NCBI GenBank assembly: GCA_963792675.1
Contig: CAWBWT010000002.1
Span: 3,596,001 to 3,660,000 of the forward strand
Origin: JBBROS01 sp963792675
Lineage (GTDB): Bacteria > Pseudomonadota > Alphaproteobacteria > Acetobacterales > Acetobacteraceae
Direction: 5' to 3'
Length of the DNA: 64,000 nucleotides
Part shown: in pieces, positions 39,823 through 48,338 of the stretch
How the letters are laid out: each line of letters starts with the position of its first letter
Numbering within the stretch: the stretch's first letter is position 1
Notes under the pieces: generated by a model
What the model was told of the DNA's origin: nothing
What the model saw: the letters and a program-made list of their open reading frames with translations, nothing else
Databases searched by the model: none
Program-made: the position numbers and the translations under genes

Positions 39823-39907
39823 CAGTCGGACCTGTCCCGCATACCCCGACCGACATAGCGCGGCGCGAGGCGGGGCGGATAGCCCGGCGGAAAGGACACA
39901 AACCACG

Positions 39908-41755
39908 ATGGCCGATATCGGGAAGATCACGCCCAAGAACCCCGGCGCAGCGCCGGGCCTGAAAGCGCCGCGCGCCGAAACGGCCGCGTTCAAGCTCGCC
40001 AACCCGAGCGAGGTCGGGCGTTCGATGGCCGGGATCGCCGAACGCTCGCAGCGGCTCGTCACCGACTGGCTGAACCGGCAGGCGCACGAGACGCCGGAGC
40101 TGGACCCGTTCAACATCGGCCATGCGTTCATGGAGATGACCACGCAGCTGATGCGCGACCCGGCCAAGCTGGTGCAGGCGCAGATCGGCTTTTGGCAGGA
40201 CTACATGACGCTGTGGCAGAACACGGCCCGGCGCATGTGGGGGATGGACTCCGACCCGGTGATCCAGGCCGACCCCAAGGACAAGCGGTTCAAGGACGAG
40301 GCCTGGAAAGAAAGCGAGGTGTTCGACTTCATCAAGCAGTCGTACCTGCTGAGCGCCCGCTACGTGAACGACATCGTCAGCCACGTGGACGGGCTCGACG
40401 CGAAGACGGCGCAGAAGGTGGACTTCTATTCGCGCCAGTTCATCGACGCGATGAGCCCGAGCAACTTCCTGATGACCAACCCCGAGGTGCTGCGCAAGAC
40501 CGCCGAGACCGGGGGCGAGAACCTGTTGCGCGGCTTGAACAACCTGCTGTCCGACCTGGAACGCGGGCGCGGCAAGCTGACCGTCAAGATGACCGACACG
40601 GCGGCGTTCAAGATGGGCGAGAACATCGCCATCAGCCCGGGCAAGGTCGTCTACCAGAACGAGCTGATGCAGCTGATCCAGTACTCGCCGACTACGGAAA
40701 CGGTGCTGAAGCGTCCCCTGCTGATCGCGCCGCCCTGGATCAACAAGTTCTATATCCTCGACCTGAGGCCGAAGAACAGCCTGGTCCGCTGGGCGGTCAG
40801 CCAAGGCCATACCGTGTTCATGGTCAGCTGGGTGAACCCGGACGAGCGGCTGAGCGACAAGCGGTTCGAGGATTACATGACCGACGGCTACCTCGCCGCG
40901 CTCGGCGCCATCGAGCGCGCGACCGGCGAGCGCGAGGTTAACGCGATCGGCTATTGCCTCGGCGGCACCCTGCTCGCGAGCACGCTGGCCTACATGGCCG
41001 CGCATGGCGACGACCGGATCAAGTCGGCGACCTTCTTCGTGACGATGACGGACTTCCAGGAAGCCGGCGAGCTTGGCGTGTTCATCGACGAGGAGCAACT
41101 GCGCCAGCTCGAGGAGAAGATGGAAAAGCGCGGCTATCTCGACGGCTCGGAGATGGCGGCGACGTTCAACATGCTGCGTGCCAACGACCTGATCTGGTCG
41201 TTCGTCGTCAACAACTATCTGATGGGCAACGAGCCGTTCCCGTTCGACCTGCTGTACTGGAACAGCGACAGCACCCGCATGCCGGCGGCGATGCACAGCT
41301 TCTACCTGCGCCAGATGTATCAGCAGAACCTGCTGTGCAAGCCGGGCGGCATCACGCTGGCGGACACGCCGATCGACCTGGGCCGGGTCAAGGTCCCCGC
41401 CTACTTCCTGTCCACCCGGGAAGACCACATCGCGCCGTGGAAGAGCACCTACCGCGGCACCCAGATGCTGGGCGGCCCGAACCGGTTCGTGCTCGCGGCA
41501 AGCGGGCACATCGCCGGCGTGGTGAACCCGCCCGAAGGCGGCAAGTACAGCCATTGGATCAATCCGGGCCTGCCGTCCGACCCCGACACCTGGCTCGCCG
41601 GCGCCACCGAGATCGCTGGCAGCTGGTGGTCGGACTGGCAGCGCTGGATCACCGCGCTGGACGACACCCGCGTGCCGGCCCGGATCCCGGGTGAGGGCGC
41701 TCTGCCGGTGCTGGAGGAGGCGCCGGGCAGCTACGTCGCGGTGAAGGCGGCCTGA
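39908..41755 (+). CDS. phaC: Class I poly(3-hydroxyalkanoate) synthase
   Basis: 615 residues from the ATG at 39908. Polymerises hydroxyacyl-CoA to PHB on granules. The N-terminal PhaC_N domain includes DPFNIGHAFMEMTTQLMRDP and NPEVLRKTAETGGENLLRGL. Alpha/beta-hydrolase part: LLIAPPWINKFYILDL, HTVFMVSWVNP, the catalytic Cys in the lipase-like box GYCLGG, Asp in LSTREDHIAPW and His in AASGHIAGVVNPP. Full class I length, no PhaE needed. Phasins, phaA/B and phaR are not seen nearby. Confidence 0.96.
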   Translation: MADIGKITPKNPGAAPGLKAPRAETAAFKLANPSEVGRSMAGIAERSQRLVTDWLNRQAHETPELDPFNIGHAFMEMTTQLMRDPAKLVQAQIGFWQDYMTLWQNTARRMWGMDSDPVIQADPKDKRFKDEAWKESEVFDFIKQSYLLSARYVNDIVSHVDGLDAKTAQKVDFYSRQFIDAMSPSNFLMTNPEVLRKTAETGGENLLRGLNNLLSDLERGRGKLTVKMTDTAAFKMGENIAISPGKVVYQNELMQLIQYSPTTETVLKRPLLIAPPWINKFYILDLRPKNSLVRWAVSQGHTVFMVSWVNPDERLSDKRFEDYMTDGYLAALGAIERATGEREVNAIGYCLGGTLLASTLAYMAAHGDDRIKSATFFVTMTDFQEAGELGVFIDEEQLRQLEEKMEKRGYLDGSEMAATFNMLRANDLIWSFVVNNYLMGNEPFPFDLLYWNSDSTRMPAAMHSFYLRQMYQQNLLCKPGGITLADTPIDLGRVKVPAYFLSTREDHIAPWKSTYRGTQMLGGPNRFVLAASGHIAGVVNPPEGGKYSHWINPGLPSDPDTWLAGATEIAGSWWSDWQRWITALDDTRVPARIPGEGALPVLEEAPGSYVAVKAA

Positions 41756-41801
41756 CGCCGTCCCGGCCACCATTGCCCGACATTACTCGACACTTCACCG
41801 C

Positions 41802-41829
41802 TTGGACTGCGCGGCGGCGGCGCTAATTT
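41802..41829 (+). promoter_or_regulatory. Candidate sigma-70 promoter of the small secreted protein
   Basis: TTGGAC at 41802-41807 and TAATTT at 41824-41829 are 16 bp apart, 30 bp before the GTG start. The spacer from phaC (104 bp) has no other clear signal. Weak, since only the -35 and -10 fit and are not perfect. Confidence 0.4.
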
Positions 41830-41859
41830 GCCGCCGTAACGTTCGGTGCGGAGGTTCAA

Positions 41860-42222
41860 GTGTCGTTGCGCGATATCATCCTGGCTACCAGCTTTCTTGC
41901 CGCCGGGTCGTTGCCCGCGCTTGCCGCGGACCAAGACTTCAAGCTGATCAACAAGACCGGCTACCAGATCGATGAGGTCTATGTTTCGCGCGTGAGCAGC
42001 AAGGCCTGGGGCAAGGACGTCATGGGCAGCGACGCGCTCGCCGCCGACGAGAGCGTGAACATCAACTTCACCGCCCCCGCCAACGCCTGCCGCTGGGACC
42101 TGAAGGTCAAGTACAATGACGGCGACGAAGCGCAGTGGGACAACCTGAACCTCTGCGACATCAGCAAGGTCACGCTGTTCTGGGACCGCAAGAAGCAGAC
42201 GACCCGCGCCGTCACCGACTGA
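41860..42222 (+). CDS. Secreted small protein of unknown function
   Basis: 120 residues from a GTG at 41860 with GGAGG upstream. A Sec signal peptide (LATSFLAAGSLPALAA) is followed by DQDFKLINKTGYQIDEVYVSRVSS and the two cysteines in NACRWDLKVKYNDG and NLNLCDISKVT, probably forming a disulphide. I recognise this as a small conserved periplasmic type in proteobacteria but have no function for it. Downstream of phaC without overlap. Confidence 0.75.
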   Translation: MSLRDIILATSFLAAGSLPALAADQDFKLINKTGYQIDEVYVSRVSSKAWGKDVMGSDALAADESVNINFTAPANACRWDLKVKYNDGDEAQWDNLNLCDISKVTLFWDRKKQTTRAVTD

Positions 42223-42258
42223 TCGCCGGCGCGGCGCAAGCTGAAACGGTCCGGCGCG

Positions 42259-42816
42259 CTACAGCCGGATGTCGAAGTCGTTCTGGAACAGCTCGTTCTC
42301 GAGCTGCAGGGTGGAGACGTTGGCCATCCGCAGGTACGGCATGTTCGACAGCACCGCCAACGTGCGTTGCGCGCCCGCCGGGAACACCGGGGCGCCCAGC
42401 GTGCGGGCGGCGGCGTCGCGGTCGCCTGCGGCCAGAGCGTTACCGGCACTCACTAAGCTGTCCACAACCTGCTGCGACGTCGCGGTCGGCGCCACGCCGA
42501 GTGCCGCGCGAAGCTCGGACCGGCCCTGCAGCAGCTGGTCCTTGGTGATGGCCGAAACGTTGCTCCAGCGCGGGCTCGTGTAGATCTGCCCCGCGAGATA
42601 GTCGAGCGACGCCGCCGCGCGGGCCGCCTCGACCGGGCGGCCATAGGTCCGGCCGCTATCGGCGAACGCCCACGCCGCTTGGTTGGCGGCCGTCACGTCC
42701 GGGTCGAATCCGGTGCCGATCCCGCCGGACCCAAGGCGCGCCGTATCGGGCACGTATGGTTGGAAATTGCCGCAGCCGGCCAGGGCGGCTGCCAAACCTA
42801 GAACCACGAGACGCAT
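42259..42816 (-). CDS. Conserved lipoprotein of unknown function
   Basis: 185 residues from the ATG at 42816. Lipobox ALAGC after a short signal (MRLVVLGLAAALAGC), so a lipoprotein. The rest is helix-rich (PVEAARAAASLDYLAGQIY, GRSELRAALGVAPTATSQQ) and ends NELFQNDFDIRL. No motifs identified. It converges on the small secreted gene (36 bp apart) and lies 50 bp after the gamma-carbonic anhydrase gene. Confidence 0.72.
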   Translation of the reverse strand: MRLVVLGLAAALAGCGNFQPYVPDTARLGSGGIGTGFDPDVTAANQAAWAFADSGRTYGRPVEAARAAASLDYLAGQIYTSPRWSNVSAITKDQLLQGRSELRAALGVAPTATSQQVVDSLVSAGNALAAGDRDAAARTLGAPVFPAGAQRTLAVLSNMPYLRMANVSTLQLENELFQNDFDIRL

Positions 42817-42866
42817 TGCCACGAACTCTCCTTCAGTCAGAGAGATGGTGCGGCTCGCCTCCCGTG

Positions 42867-43394
42867 TCACCCGAGCGGGCGCAGCCCGGCCCGGAACATG
42901 GCCGCCCGTTCGGCGTAGTGCACCGCGATTTGATCGAGCTGCTCGCGGTCGGCCGCGGGGATGTCGCGCATCTTCCGCGCCGGCGACCCGCCCCACAGCT
43001 CGCCGCGCGGGATCCGCTTGCCCGGCGTCAGCAGCGCGCCGGCCGCCAGCATCGCCCCCTCCTCGATCACGGCGCCATCCAGCACGGTCGCCCCCATGCC
43101 GACGAAGGCGAGGTCGTGCAGGGTGCAGGCGTGGATGATGCAGGCGTGGCCGACCGTGACGTCGCTGCCGATCTCGAGCTTCCACTCGTCGCCGGGGTTG
43201 ACGTGCAGGATGCTGCCGTCCTGGATATTGGTGCGGTCACCGATGCGGATGGTGTTGGTGTCGCCGCGCAGCACGCACTTGAACCAGACGCTGCTGCGGG
43301 CGCCGAGCCACACCTTGCCCATCACGGCGGCGTCCGGCGCCACCCAGGCGTCGGGGGCGATGACCGGGCCGACGCCGTCCAGCTCATACAGCAT
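42867..43394 (-). CDS. Gamma-carbonic anhydrase/acetyltransferase-like hexapeptide-repeat protein
   Basis: 175 residues from the ATG at 43394. Left-handed beta-helix with hexapeptide repeats (APDAAVMGKVWLGARSSVWF). The three metal-binding histidines of the gamma-class carbonic anhydrase/PaaY group are visible in ILHVNPGDE and in VGHACIIHACTLHD, the last segment being typical. Catalytic Glu positions are less clear, so either carbonic anhydrase or acyltransferase activity is possible. It overlaps the end of argC by 11 bp. Confidence 0.88.
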   Translation of the reverse strand: MLYELDGVGPVIAPDAWVAPDAAVMGKVWLGARSSVWFKCVLRGDTNTIRIGDRTNIQDGSILHVNPGDEWKLEIGSDVTVGHACIIHACTLHDLAFVGMGATVLDGAVIEEGAMLAAGALLTPGKRIPRGELWGGSPARKMRDIPAADREQLDQIAVHYAERAAMFRAGLRPLG

Positions 43395-44335
43395 CGGCAA
43401 GCTCCTTCGCGACCGGCTGGCCGAGGCCCAGCATCAGCCGGATGTTCTGCACCGCGGCGCCCGACGCGCCCTTGCCCAGATTATCGAGCCGCGCGACCAG
43501 CACGGCATGGGCGTGGGCCGGGCTGGCCGAACACGCGCAGCTCCATGGCGTCGGTGTCGTTCAGCGCGGCGATCTCCAGCTTCCCCGCCGGCTCGGCCGG
43601 CGCGACCCGGACCAGGCCGGTGTCGTCGTAGTAGCCGGCGATGGCGTCCTGCAGGTCGGCGACGCCCGGCTTGCCCGGCAGAGTGTCCAGGTGGAGCGGG
43701 ATGCTGACCAGCATGCCCTGCCGCACATGCGCGACCGAGGGCACGAAGATCGGCCGCCGTGTCAGCCCGGCATAGCGCTGCAGTTCCGGCACGTGCTTGT
43801 GCTCGAGGCCGAGCGCATAGAGCTCGAACGCCGGCCCGCCTTCGGCCTCGTGCGCCTCGATCATGCCGCGCCCCCCGCCGGAGTAGCCGCTGACGGCGTT
43901 GACCGTGACGGGATGGTCGGGCGGCAGCATGCCGCGCTCGACCAGCGGCCGCAGCAGGGCGATGGCGCCGGTCGGGTAGCAGCCGGGGTTGGCGACGTTC
44001 TGCGCCGCGGCGATGCGCCCGGCCTGCGCCGGCTCGAGCTCCGGGAAGCCATAGGCCCAATCCGGATCGCAGCGATGCGCCGTGCTCGCGTCGAGCAGCT
44101 TCGGCGCGGCGTTGCCGAGCGTGGCGGCGAGCGCCACGCTCTCCTTCGCGGCGGCGTCGGGCAGGCAGAGCACCACGAGGTCGGCGGCCCCCATCATGTC
44201 GCGGCGGGCCTCGGCGTCCTTGCGGCGGGCCGGGTCGATGGACAGGATCCGCAGGCCGGGTACGCCGGCCAGGCGCTCGCGGATGCCGAGGCCCGTCGTG
44301 CCTGCTTCGCCGTCGATGAAGATCGCTTTGGTCAT
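43384..44335 (-). CDS. argC: N-acetyl-gamma-glutamyl-phosphate reductase (one-base frameshift)
   Basis: With a base removed near 43525 it reads as 316 residues, the size of the short alphaproteobacterial (type 2) ArgC. NADPH-dependent step of arginine synthesis. AIFIDGEAGTTGLGIRERL, VLCLPDAAAKESV, the catalytic Cys in NVANPGCYPTGAIALL, SGYSGGGRGMIEAH, and the C-terminal VLVARLDNLGKGASGAAVQN in the second frame. The shift occurs after MELRVFG. The ArgC C-terminus overlaps the gamma-CA start. Directly downstream of rpsI as in related genomes. Confidence 0.9.
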
Positions 44336-44381
44336 GCCGCCCTCCGTCCTGCCAAATGTAACGAGGACCGCCCCCAAACGC

Positions 44382-44413
44382 AAAAGGGGCGGCCCCTGCG
44401 GACCGCCCCTTTC
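44382..44413 (-). terminator. Stem-loop terminator after rpsI
   Basis: On the minus strand AAAGGGGCGG and CCGCCCCTTTT flank a short loop with a few Ts after the stem, in the spacer between the rpsI stop and the argC start. The stem is long and GC-rich, and the T tract is interrupted after four Ts. It probably attenuates the rplM-rpsI transcript. Confidence 0.65.
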
Positions 44414-44436
44414 GGATGCCTGGCCCGCTCGGGCCC

Positions 44437-44926
44437 TTAGCGCTTGCTGAACTGGAAGCTACGTCGGGCCTTCGCGCGGCCGTACTTCTTGCGCTCGACG
44501 ACGCGGCTGTCGCGGGTCAGGAACCCGGCCAGCTTCAGCACCGGGCGCAGTTCCGGCTCGTAATGGGTCAGCGCGCGGCTGATGCCGTGGCGGACCGCGC
44601 CGGCCTGGCCGGACAGGCCGCCGCCATTGCAGGTGCAGACGACGTCGAACTGGTTGTAGCGGTCGGCAACCAGGAATGGCTGGGTCAGCAGCATGCGCAG
44701 CACGGGGCGGGCGAAATACTGCACGAACTTCTTGCCGTTGACGGTGATCTCGCCCTTGCCGGGCTTGATCCAGACGCGGGCGATGGCGTTCTTGCGGCGG
44801 CCGGTGGCATAGCTGCGGCCGAGCTGCGTCGCGCTTGGGCTCGCGGCGGGGCGCGTCCGACAAGGTCGGGACGGCGCTGGCGACCGCGAGGTCCTTGAGG
44901 TCGGCGAGGGTACGGGTCTCGGACAC
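44437..44926 (-). CDS. rpsI: 30S ribosomal protein S9 (one-base frameshift)
   Basis: With one base removed near 44827 it reads as 162 residues: an N-terminal extension (MSETRTLADLKDLAVASAV), then GRSYATGRRKNAIARVWIKP, KFVQYFARPVLRM, NGGGLSGQAGAVRHGISRAL and the basic end VERKKYGRAKARRSFQFSKR that reaches the P-site tRNA. The first 33 codons are in one frame and the rest in another: a single extra G after RD explains it. An essential protein with both parts perfectly conserved cannot be a pseudogene, so this indicates an assembly error. It lies 2 bp after rplM. Confidence 0.93.
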
Positions 44927-44928
44927 GG

Positions 44929-45396
44929 TCAGTCCCTCTTGTTCTTGGGGTTCATGGCGGCGACGTCCAGCGGCTGCGGCGCTTGGCCGTCATGCGGGTG
45001 GGCGGCGCCCTTGTAGACGTGCAGGTGCTTCATCTGCTTGCGCTGCAGCGGGCCGCGCGTGATCATCCGCTCGACCGCCTTCTCGATGACGCGCTTCGGG
45101 TGCTCGCTGTCGAGACGTTGCTGGATCGTGCGCCCCTTGATGCCGCCGGGGAAACCGGTGTGCCAGTAGAAGCTTTCCTGGGTCGCCTTGTTGCCGGTGA
45201 CCCGCACCTTCTCGGCATTGACGACGACGACGTTGTCGCCGCAATCGACGTGCGGGGTGAATTGCGGCTTGTGCTTGCCGCGAAGCCGGTTGGCGATGAT
45301 CGAGGCGAGCCGGCCGAGCACGAGCCCTTCAGCGTCGATCAGCACCCAGCCCTTGCTCACTTCCGTGGGCTTGAGCGATTGCGTGGTCTTCAACAT
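44929..45396 (-). CDS. rplM: 50S ribosomal protein L13
   Basis: 155 residues from the ATG at 45396 (MLKTTQSLKPTEVSKGWVLI). Early-assembling 23S rRNA-binding protein. KPTEVSKGWVLIDAEGLVLG, RLASIIANRLRGKHKPQFTP, the CGDNVVVVNAEKVRVTGNK strand and HTGFPGGIKGRT are typical. The C-terminus carries the usual KHLHVYKGAAHPHDGQAPQP. Followed by rpsI in the usual L13-S9 pair; transcribed leftward from the promoter near 45440. Confidence 0.96.
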   Translation of the reverse strand: MLKTTQSLKPTEVSKGWVLIDAEGLVLGRLASIIANRLRGKHKPQFTPHVDCGDNVVVVNAEKVRVTGNKATQESFYWHTGFPGGIKGRTIQQRLDSEHPKRVIEKAVERMITRGPLQRKQMKHLHVYKGAAHPHDGQAPQPLDVAAMNPKNKRD

Positions 45397-45426
45397 TGTG
45401 GTGTCCTGAACCTTGACGTGGCGCGC

Positions 45427-45455
45427 CCTATGCGCCGCAAGCCCCGCTGCGTCAA
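45427..45455 (-). promoter_or_regulatory. Candidate sigma-70 promoter of rplM-rpsI
   Basis: On the minus strand TTGACG (45450-45455) and CATAGG (45427-45432) are spaced exactly 17 bp, about 30 bp before the rplM ATG. The -10 hexamer is imperfect. Confidence 0.45.
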
Positions 45456-45466
45456 GGGTTTTGGCG

Positions 45467-45486
45467 TGTGGTATCATGATACCACA
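45467..45486. promoter_or_regulatory. 20-bp perfect palindrome (GntR-type operator candidate)
   Basis: TGTGGTATCATGATACCACA reads identically on both strands. Its GTATcATgATAC core is like operators of FCD-type GntR regulators. It lies 11 bp upstream of the rplM -35 element and 220 bp before the divergent IlvD/Edd-family dehydratase. Regulation of the dehydratase by a sugar-acid-responsive GntR factor is the simplest guess. Confidence 0.6.
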
Positions 45487-45510
45487 TCAATCTGCGGCCA
45501 CTCCTCCCCT

Positions 45511-45645
45511 GTCATGGTCCGGCTTGACCCGACCGTCCACGCGGCTCCCACGGCGAGTTGTTGCCCATTCGGCCGTTTCCGGTCCCGACGCGAGCTCTGT
45601 GGCGAACGAACCCCGTGGATGGTCGGATCAAGTCCGACCAGGACG
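45511..45645. repeat. Dispersed intergenic inverted repeat, family A copy 2
   Basis: Left arm gtcatggtccggcttgaccc with gaccgtccacgcgg, right arm cgtggatggtcggatcaagt and its continuation, with a loop of about 65 nt. Together with the palindrome it occupies most of the 309-bp gap between rplM and the dehydratase; nothing else is recognisable there. Confidence 0.72.
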
Positions 45646-45705
45646 GGTTGGGGTGGGGCCGCCACGGTCTGTCGGGCCGCTCGAAAACCTGCTTGGATGC
45701 GCGGC

Positions 45706-47406
45706 ATGGACACCGAACAGAAGCACGGCATCGCCCGCAACACGCCCGGCTACGGGGACCCCGATTTCGCGCTCTATCTGCGCCGCTCCTTCTACAAGTC
45801 GATGGGCTTGTCGCAGGCCATGCTCGACAAGCCGATCATCGGCATCGTCGACACCGGGTCCGGCTACAACAACTGCCACCGCACCGCGCCGGAGCTGATC
45901 GAGGCGGTTAAGCGCGGCGTGCTGGCAGCCGGCGGGCTGCCGATGCCATTCCCGACCATCAGCCTGTCGGAACCGAGCCTGTTCCCGACCAGCATGCATT
46001 TCCGCAACCTCGCCGCCCTCGACACCGAGGCGATGCTGGCCGCGCAGCCGATGGACGCCGCCGTCATGGTCGGCGGCTGCGACAAATCGGTGCCGGCGCA
46101 GCTGATGGGCGCGGCCTCGTCCGACATGCCGGCGATCCAGCTCGTGACCGGGCCGATGCTGGCCAGCCCCTACCAGGGCGAGCGGCTGGCCGCCTGCACC
46201 GATTGCCGCCGCTATTGGGCCGCCTTTCGTGCGGGGAAGGTCCCGGGCGAGCGCATCGCCGAGATCGAGGGCCGGCTCGCCAGCACTGCCGGCACTTGCG
46301 GGGTGATGGGCACCGCCAGCACCATGGCCTGCATCGCCGAGACGCTCGGCTTCATGCCGGCCGGCACGTCCGGCATCCCCGCCGTGCATGCCGACCGCCT
46401 GCGCGCCGCCGAGGAAGCCGGCACGCTGGCGATGCGCTTCGTTTCCGCGCCGATCCGCCCGTCGCAGCTCATCACCGAGCACTCGGTCGAGAACGCGCTG
46501 CGGGTGCTGCTGGCGCTGGGCGGCAGCACCAATGCGCTGATCCACCTGACCGCGATCGCCGGGCGGCGCGGCATCAAGGTGGACCTGCAGCACCTGAACC
46601 ACCTGTCCGACACCACCCCGGTGCTGGTGGACCTGAAGCCGACCGGCGAGGGCTACATGGAGGACTTCCACGCCGCGGGCGGGCTGCCCGCCTTGTTGTG
46701 GGAGCTGCGCGACCTGCTGCACGCGGACACGCTCGACGTCACCGGCCGCACGCTGGGCGAGCGCCTGGCCGAGCCCGCCTTCGTCGACCGCCGCTACATC
46801 CGCGCCCGCGCCGAGCCGGTCAGCCCGGTCGGCGGCATCGTCGCCCTGTTCGGCAGCCTGGCCCCGCGCGGCGCCATCCTGAAGCGCAGCGCCGCCACCC
46901 CTGCTTTGTTCGAAACCGAAGCCCGCTGCATGGTCTTCGACGGCCCGGCCGATCTCGCCGCCCGCATCGACGACCCGGCGCTCGACGTCGCCGAGGGCGA
47001 TATTTTGCTCCTCAAGAACGCCGGACCGCTGACCCCGGCGGGAATGCCGGAGGCCGGGTATTTGCCGATCCCGACCAAGCTGGGCCGCACCGGGGTCAAG
47101 GACATGGTGCGGATCAGCGACTGCCGCATGTCCGGCACGGCGTTCGGCACCATCGTGCTGCACGTGACCCCCGAGGCGGCGGCCGGCGGGCCGCTCGGGC
47201 TGGCGGAGACCGGGGACCGCATCCGGCTGTCGGTGCGGGACCGGCGGCTCGACCTGCTGGTGGACGAGGCCACGCTGGCCCGGCGGCGCGAGGCCTGGTC
47301 GGCGCCGGCCAAGCCGAAGCGCGGCTGGGACCGGCTGATCGCCGACCAGGTGACCCAGGCCGACGAGGGCTGCGACCTGCGGGTGCTGCGGGCCGAGGGG
47401 GAGTGA
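45706..47406 (+). CDS. IlvD/Edd-family dehydratase, probably sugar-acid dehydratase
   Basis: 566 residues from the ATG at 45706 (another ATG at 45697 is in frame). Fe-S dehydratase: cluster ligands in GIVDTGSGYNNCH, VGGCDKSVPAQLMG and STAGTCGVMGTASTM, and DCRMSGTAFG with LLLKNAGPLTPAGMPEAG near the C-terminus. Length and the YLRRSFYKSMGLS start resemble the pentonate/xylonate/arabinonate branch rather than IlvD of valine synthesis; the exact substrate is not certain. Neighbours (NAD-binding protein, M20 hydrolase) do not clarify. Confidence 0.85.
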   Translation: MDTEQKHGIARNTPGYGDPDFALYLRRSFYKSMGLSQAMLDKPIIGIVDTGSGYNNCHRTAPELIEAVKRGVLAAGGLPMPFPTISLSEPSLFPTSMHFRNLAALDTEAMLAAQPMDAAVMVGGCDKSVPAQLMGAASSDMPAIQLVTGPMLASPYQGERLAACTDCRRYWAAFRAGKVPGERIAEIEGRLASTAGTCGVMGTASTMACIAETLGFMPAGTSGIPAVHADRLRAAEEAGTLAMRFVSAPIRPSQLITEHSVENALRVLLALGGSTNALIHLTAIAGRRGIKVDLQHLNHLSDTTPVLVDLKPTGEGYMEDFHAAGGLPALLWELRDLLHADTLDVTGRTLGERLAEPAFVDRRYIRARAEPVSPVGGIVALFGSLAPRGAILKRSAATPALFETEARCMVFDGPADLAARIDDPALDVAEGDILLLKNAGPLTPAGMPEAGYLPIPTKLGRTGVKDMVRISDCRMSGTAFGTIVLHVTPEAAAGGPLGLAETGDRIRLSVRDRRLDLLVDEATLARRREAWSAPAKPKRGWDRLIADQVTQADEGCDLRVLRAEGE

Positions 47407-47481
47407 GCGCGGCGCTGCGTCGGCGCAGGCACCGGTGGCGGATGCCGCGGCACTGACCTGCCCCGCGGAGGCGGCAGCGCG

Positions 47482-48338
47482 TTGAGCACCGTGCATGTCG
47501 TCGGCGCATCCGGGCGGTCGGGGCAGGCGATCTGCCGCGCCTTGCTCGAGCAAGGTGTGCCGATCGTGCCGGTGGTGCGCGACGCGGCGCGCTGGGCCGC
47601 GACCGGCCTGCCCGGGACGCCGCGCATCGCCGACCTGGCCGGTGCGGGATTGGCGGCGGCGCTGGGCGACGCATCCCGAGTCGTGTCCTGCGCCCATGCC
47701 CGGCACATCCCGGCAATCCTGGCCGCCTCGCCGAACGCGCAACGGTACGTGTTCCTCGGCAGCACGCGGAAGTTCACCCGCTGGCCGGATGCGCATGGCA
47801 ACGGAGTGCTGGCCGGCGAGGCCGCGTTCCGCGCTTCCGGGCGGCCCGGCGTGCTGCTGCACCCGACCATGATCTACGGCGCCACCGGGGAGAATAACGT
47901 GCAGCGGCTCGCGGCCCTGCTGCGCCGGCTGCCGCTCGTGCCACTGCCGGGCGGCGGGCAGGCGCTGGTGCAGCCGATCCACCAGTCGGACGTGACCCGG
48001 TCGATCCTGGCCGCCTTGGACGCGCAATGGATTGGCCCCGAAAGCCTGGTGATCGCCGGGCCGGAGCCGCTATCCTACGCGACGTTCGTGCGTGCGGTCG
48101 CGGCGGCGGCCGGGTTGCGGCCGCCGCGGATCGTGCCGGTGCCGCCGGCCCTGCTGCTGCTCGCCAGCCCGCTCACCCGCCTGCCCTTCCTGCCGCGGAT
48201 CGGGCCGACGAGATCCGGCGGCTGCTGGAGGACAAGGCCTTCGACATCGGCCCGATGCGGACTAAGCTCCATGTTAACCCCATCCCCTTGGCCGCCGGAT
48301 TGGCGGCCACGTTTGCAGGTGCAACATCATGCCCGTGA
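47482..48338 (+). CDS. NAD(P)-binding atypical SDR, NmrA/complex I NDUFA9-like (one-base frameshift)
   Basis: With one base restored near 48203 it reads as 285 residues. Rossmann fold VHVVGASGRSGQAICRALLE, ARYVFLGSTRKFT-like YVFLGSTRKFTRWPD, LLHPTMIYGATGENNVQRLA, and the C-terminal DEIRRLLEDKAFDIGPMR. This is the atypical SDR group with the NDUFA9/NmrA pattern. The frame changes after LPFLPRIG into ADEIRRLL; a lost G in GGG(G) explains it. Start TTG at 47482 with GGAGG upstream. Function unknown; could act as a nucleotide-sugar or quinone-linked reductase. Overlaps the amidohydrolase start. Confidence 0.78.
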
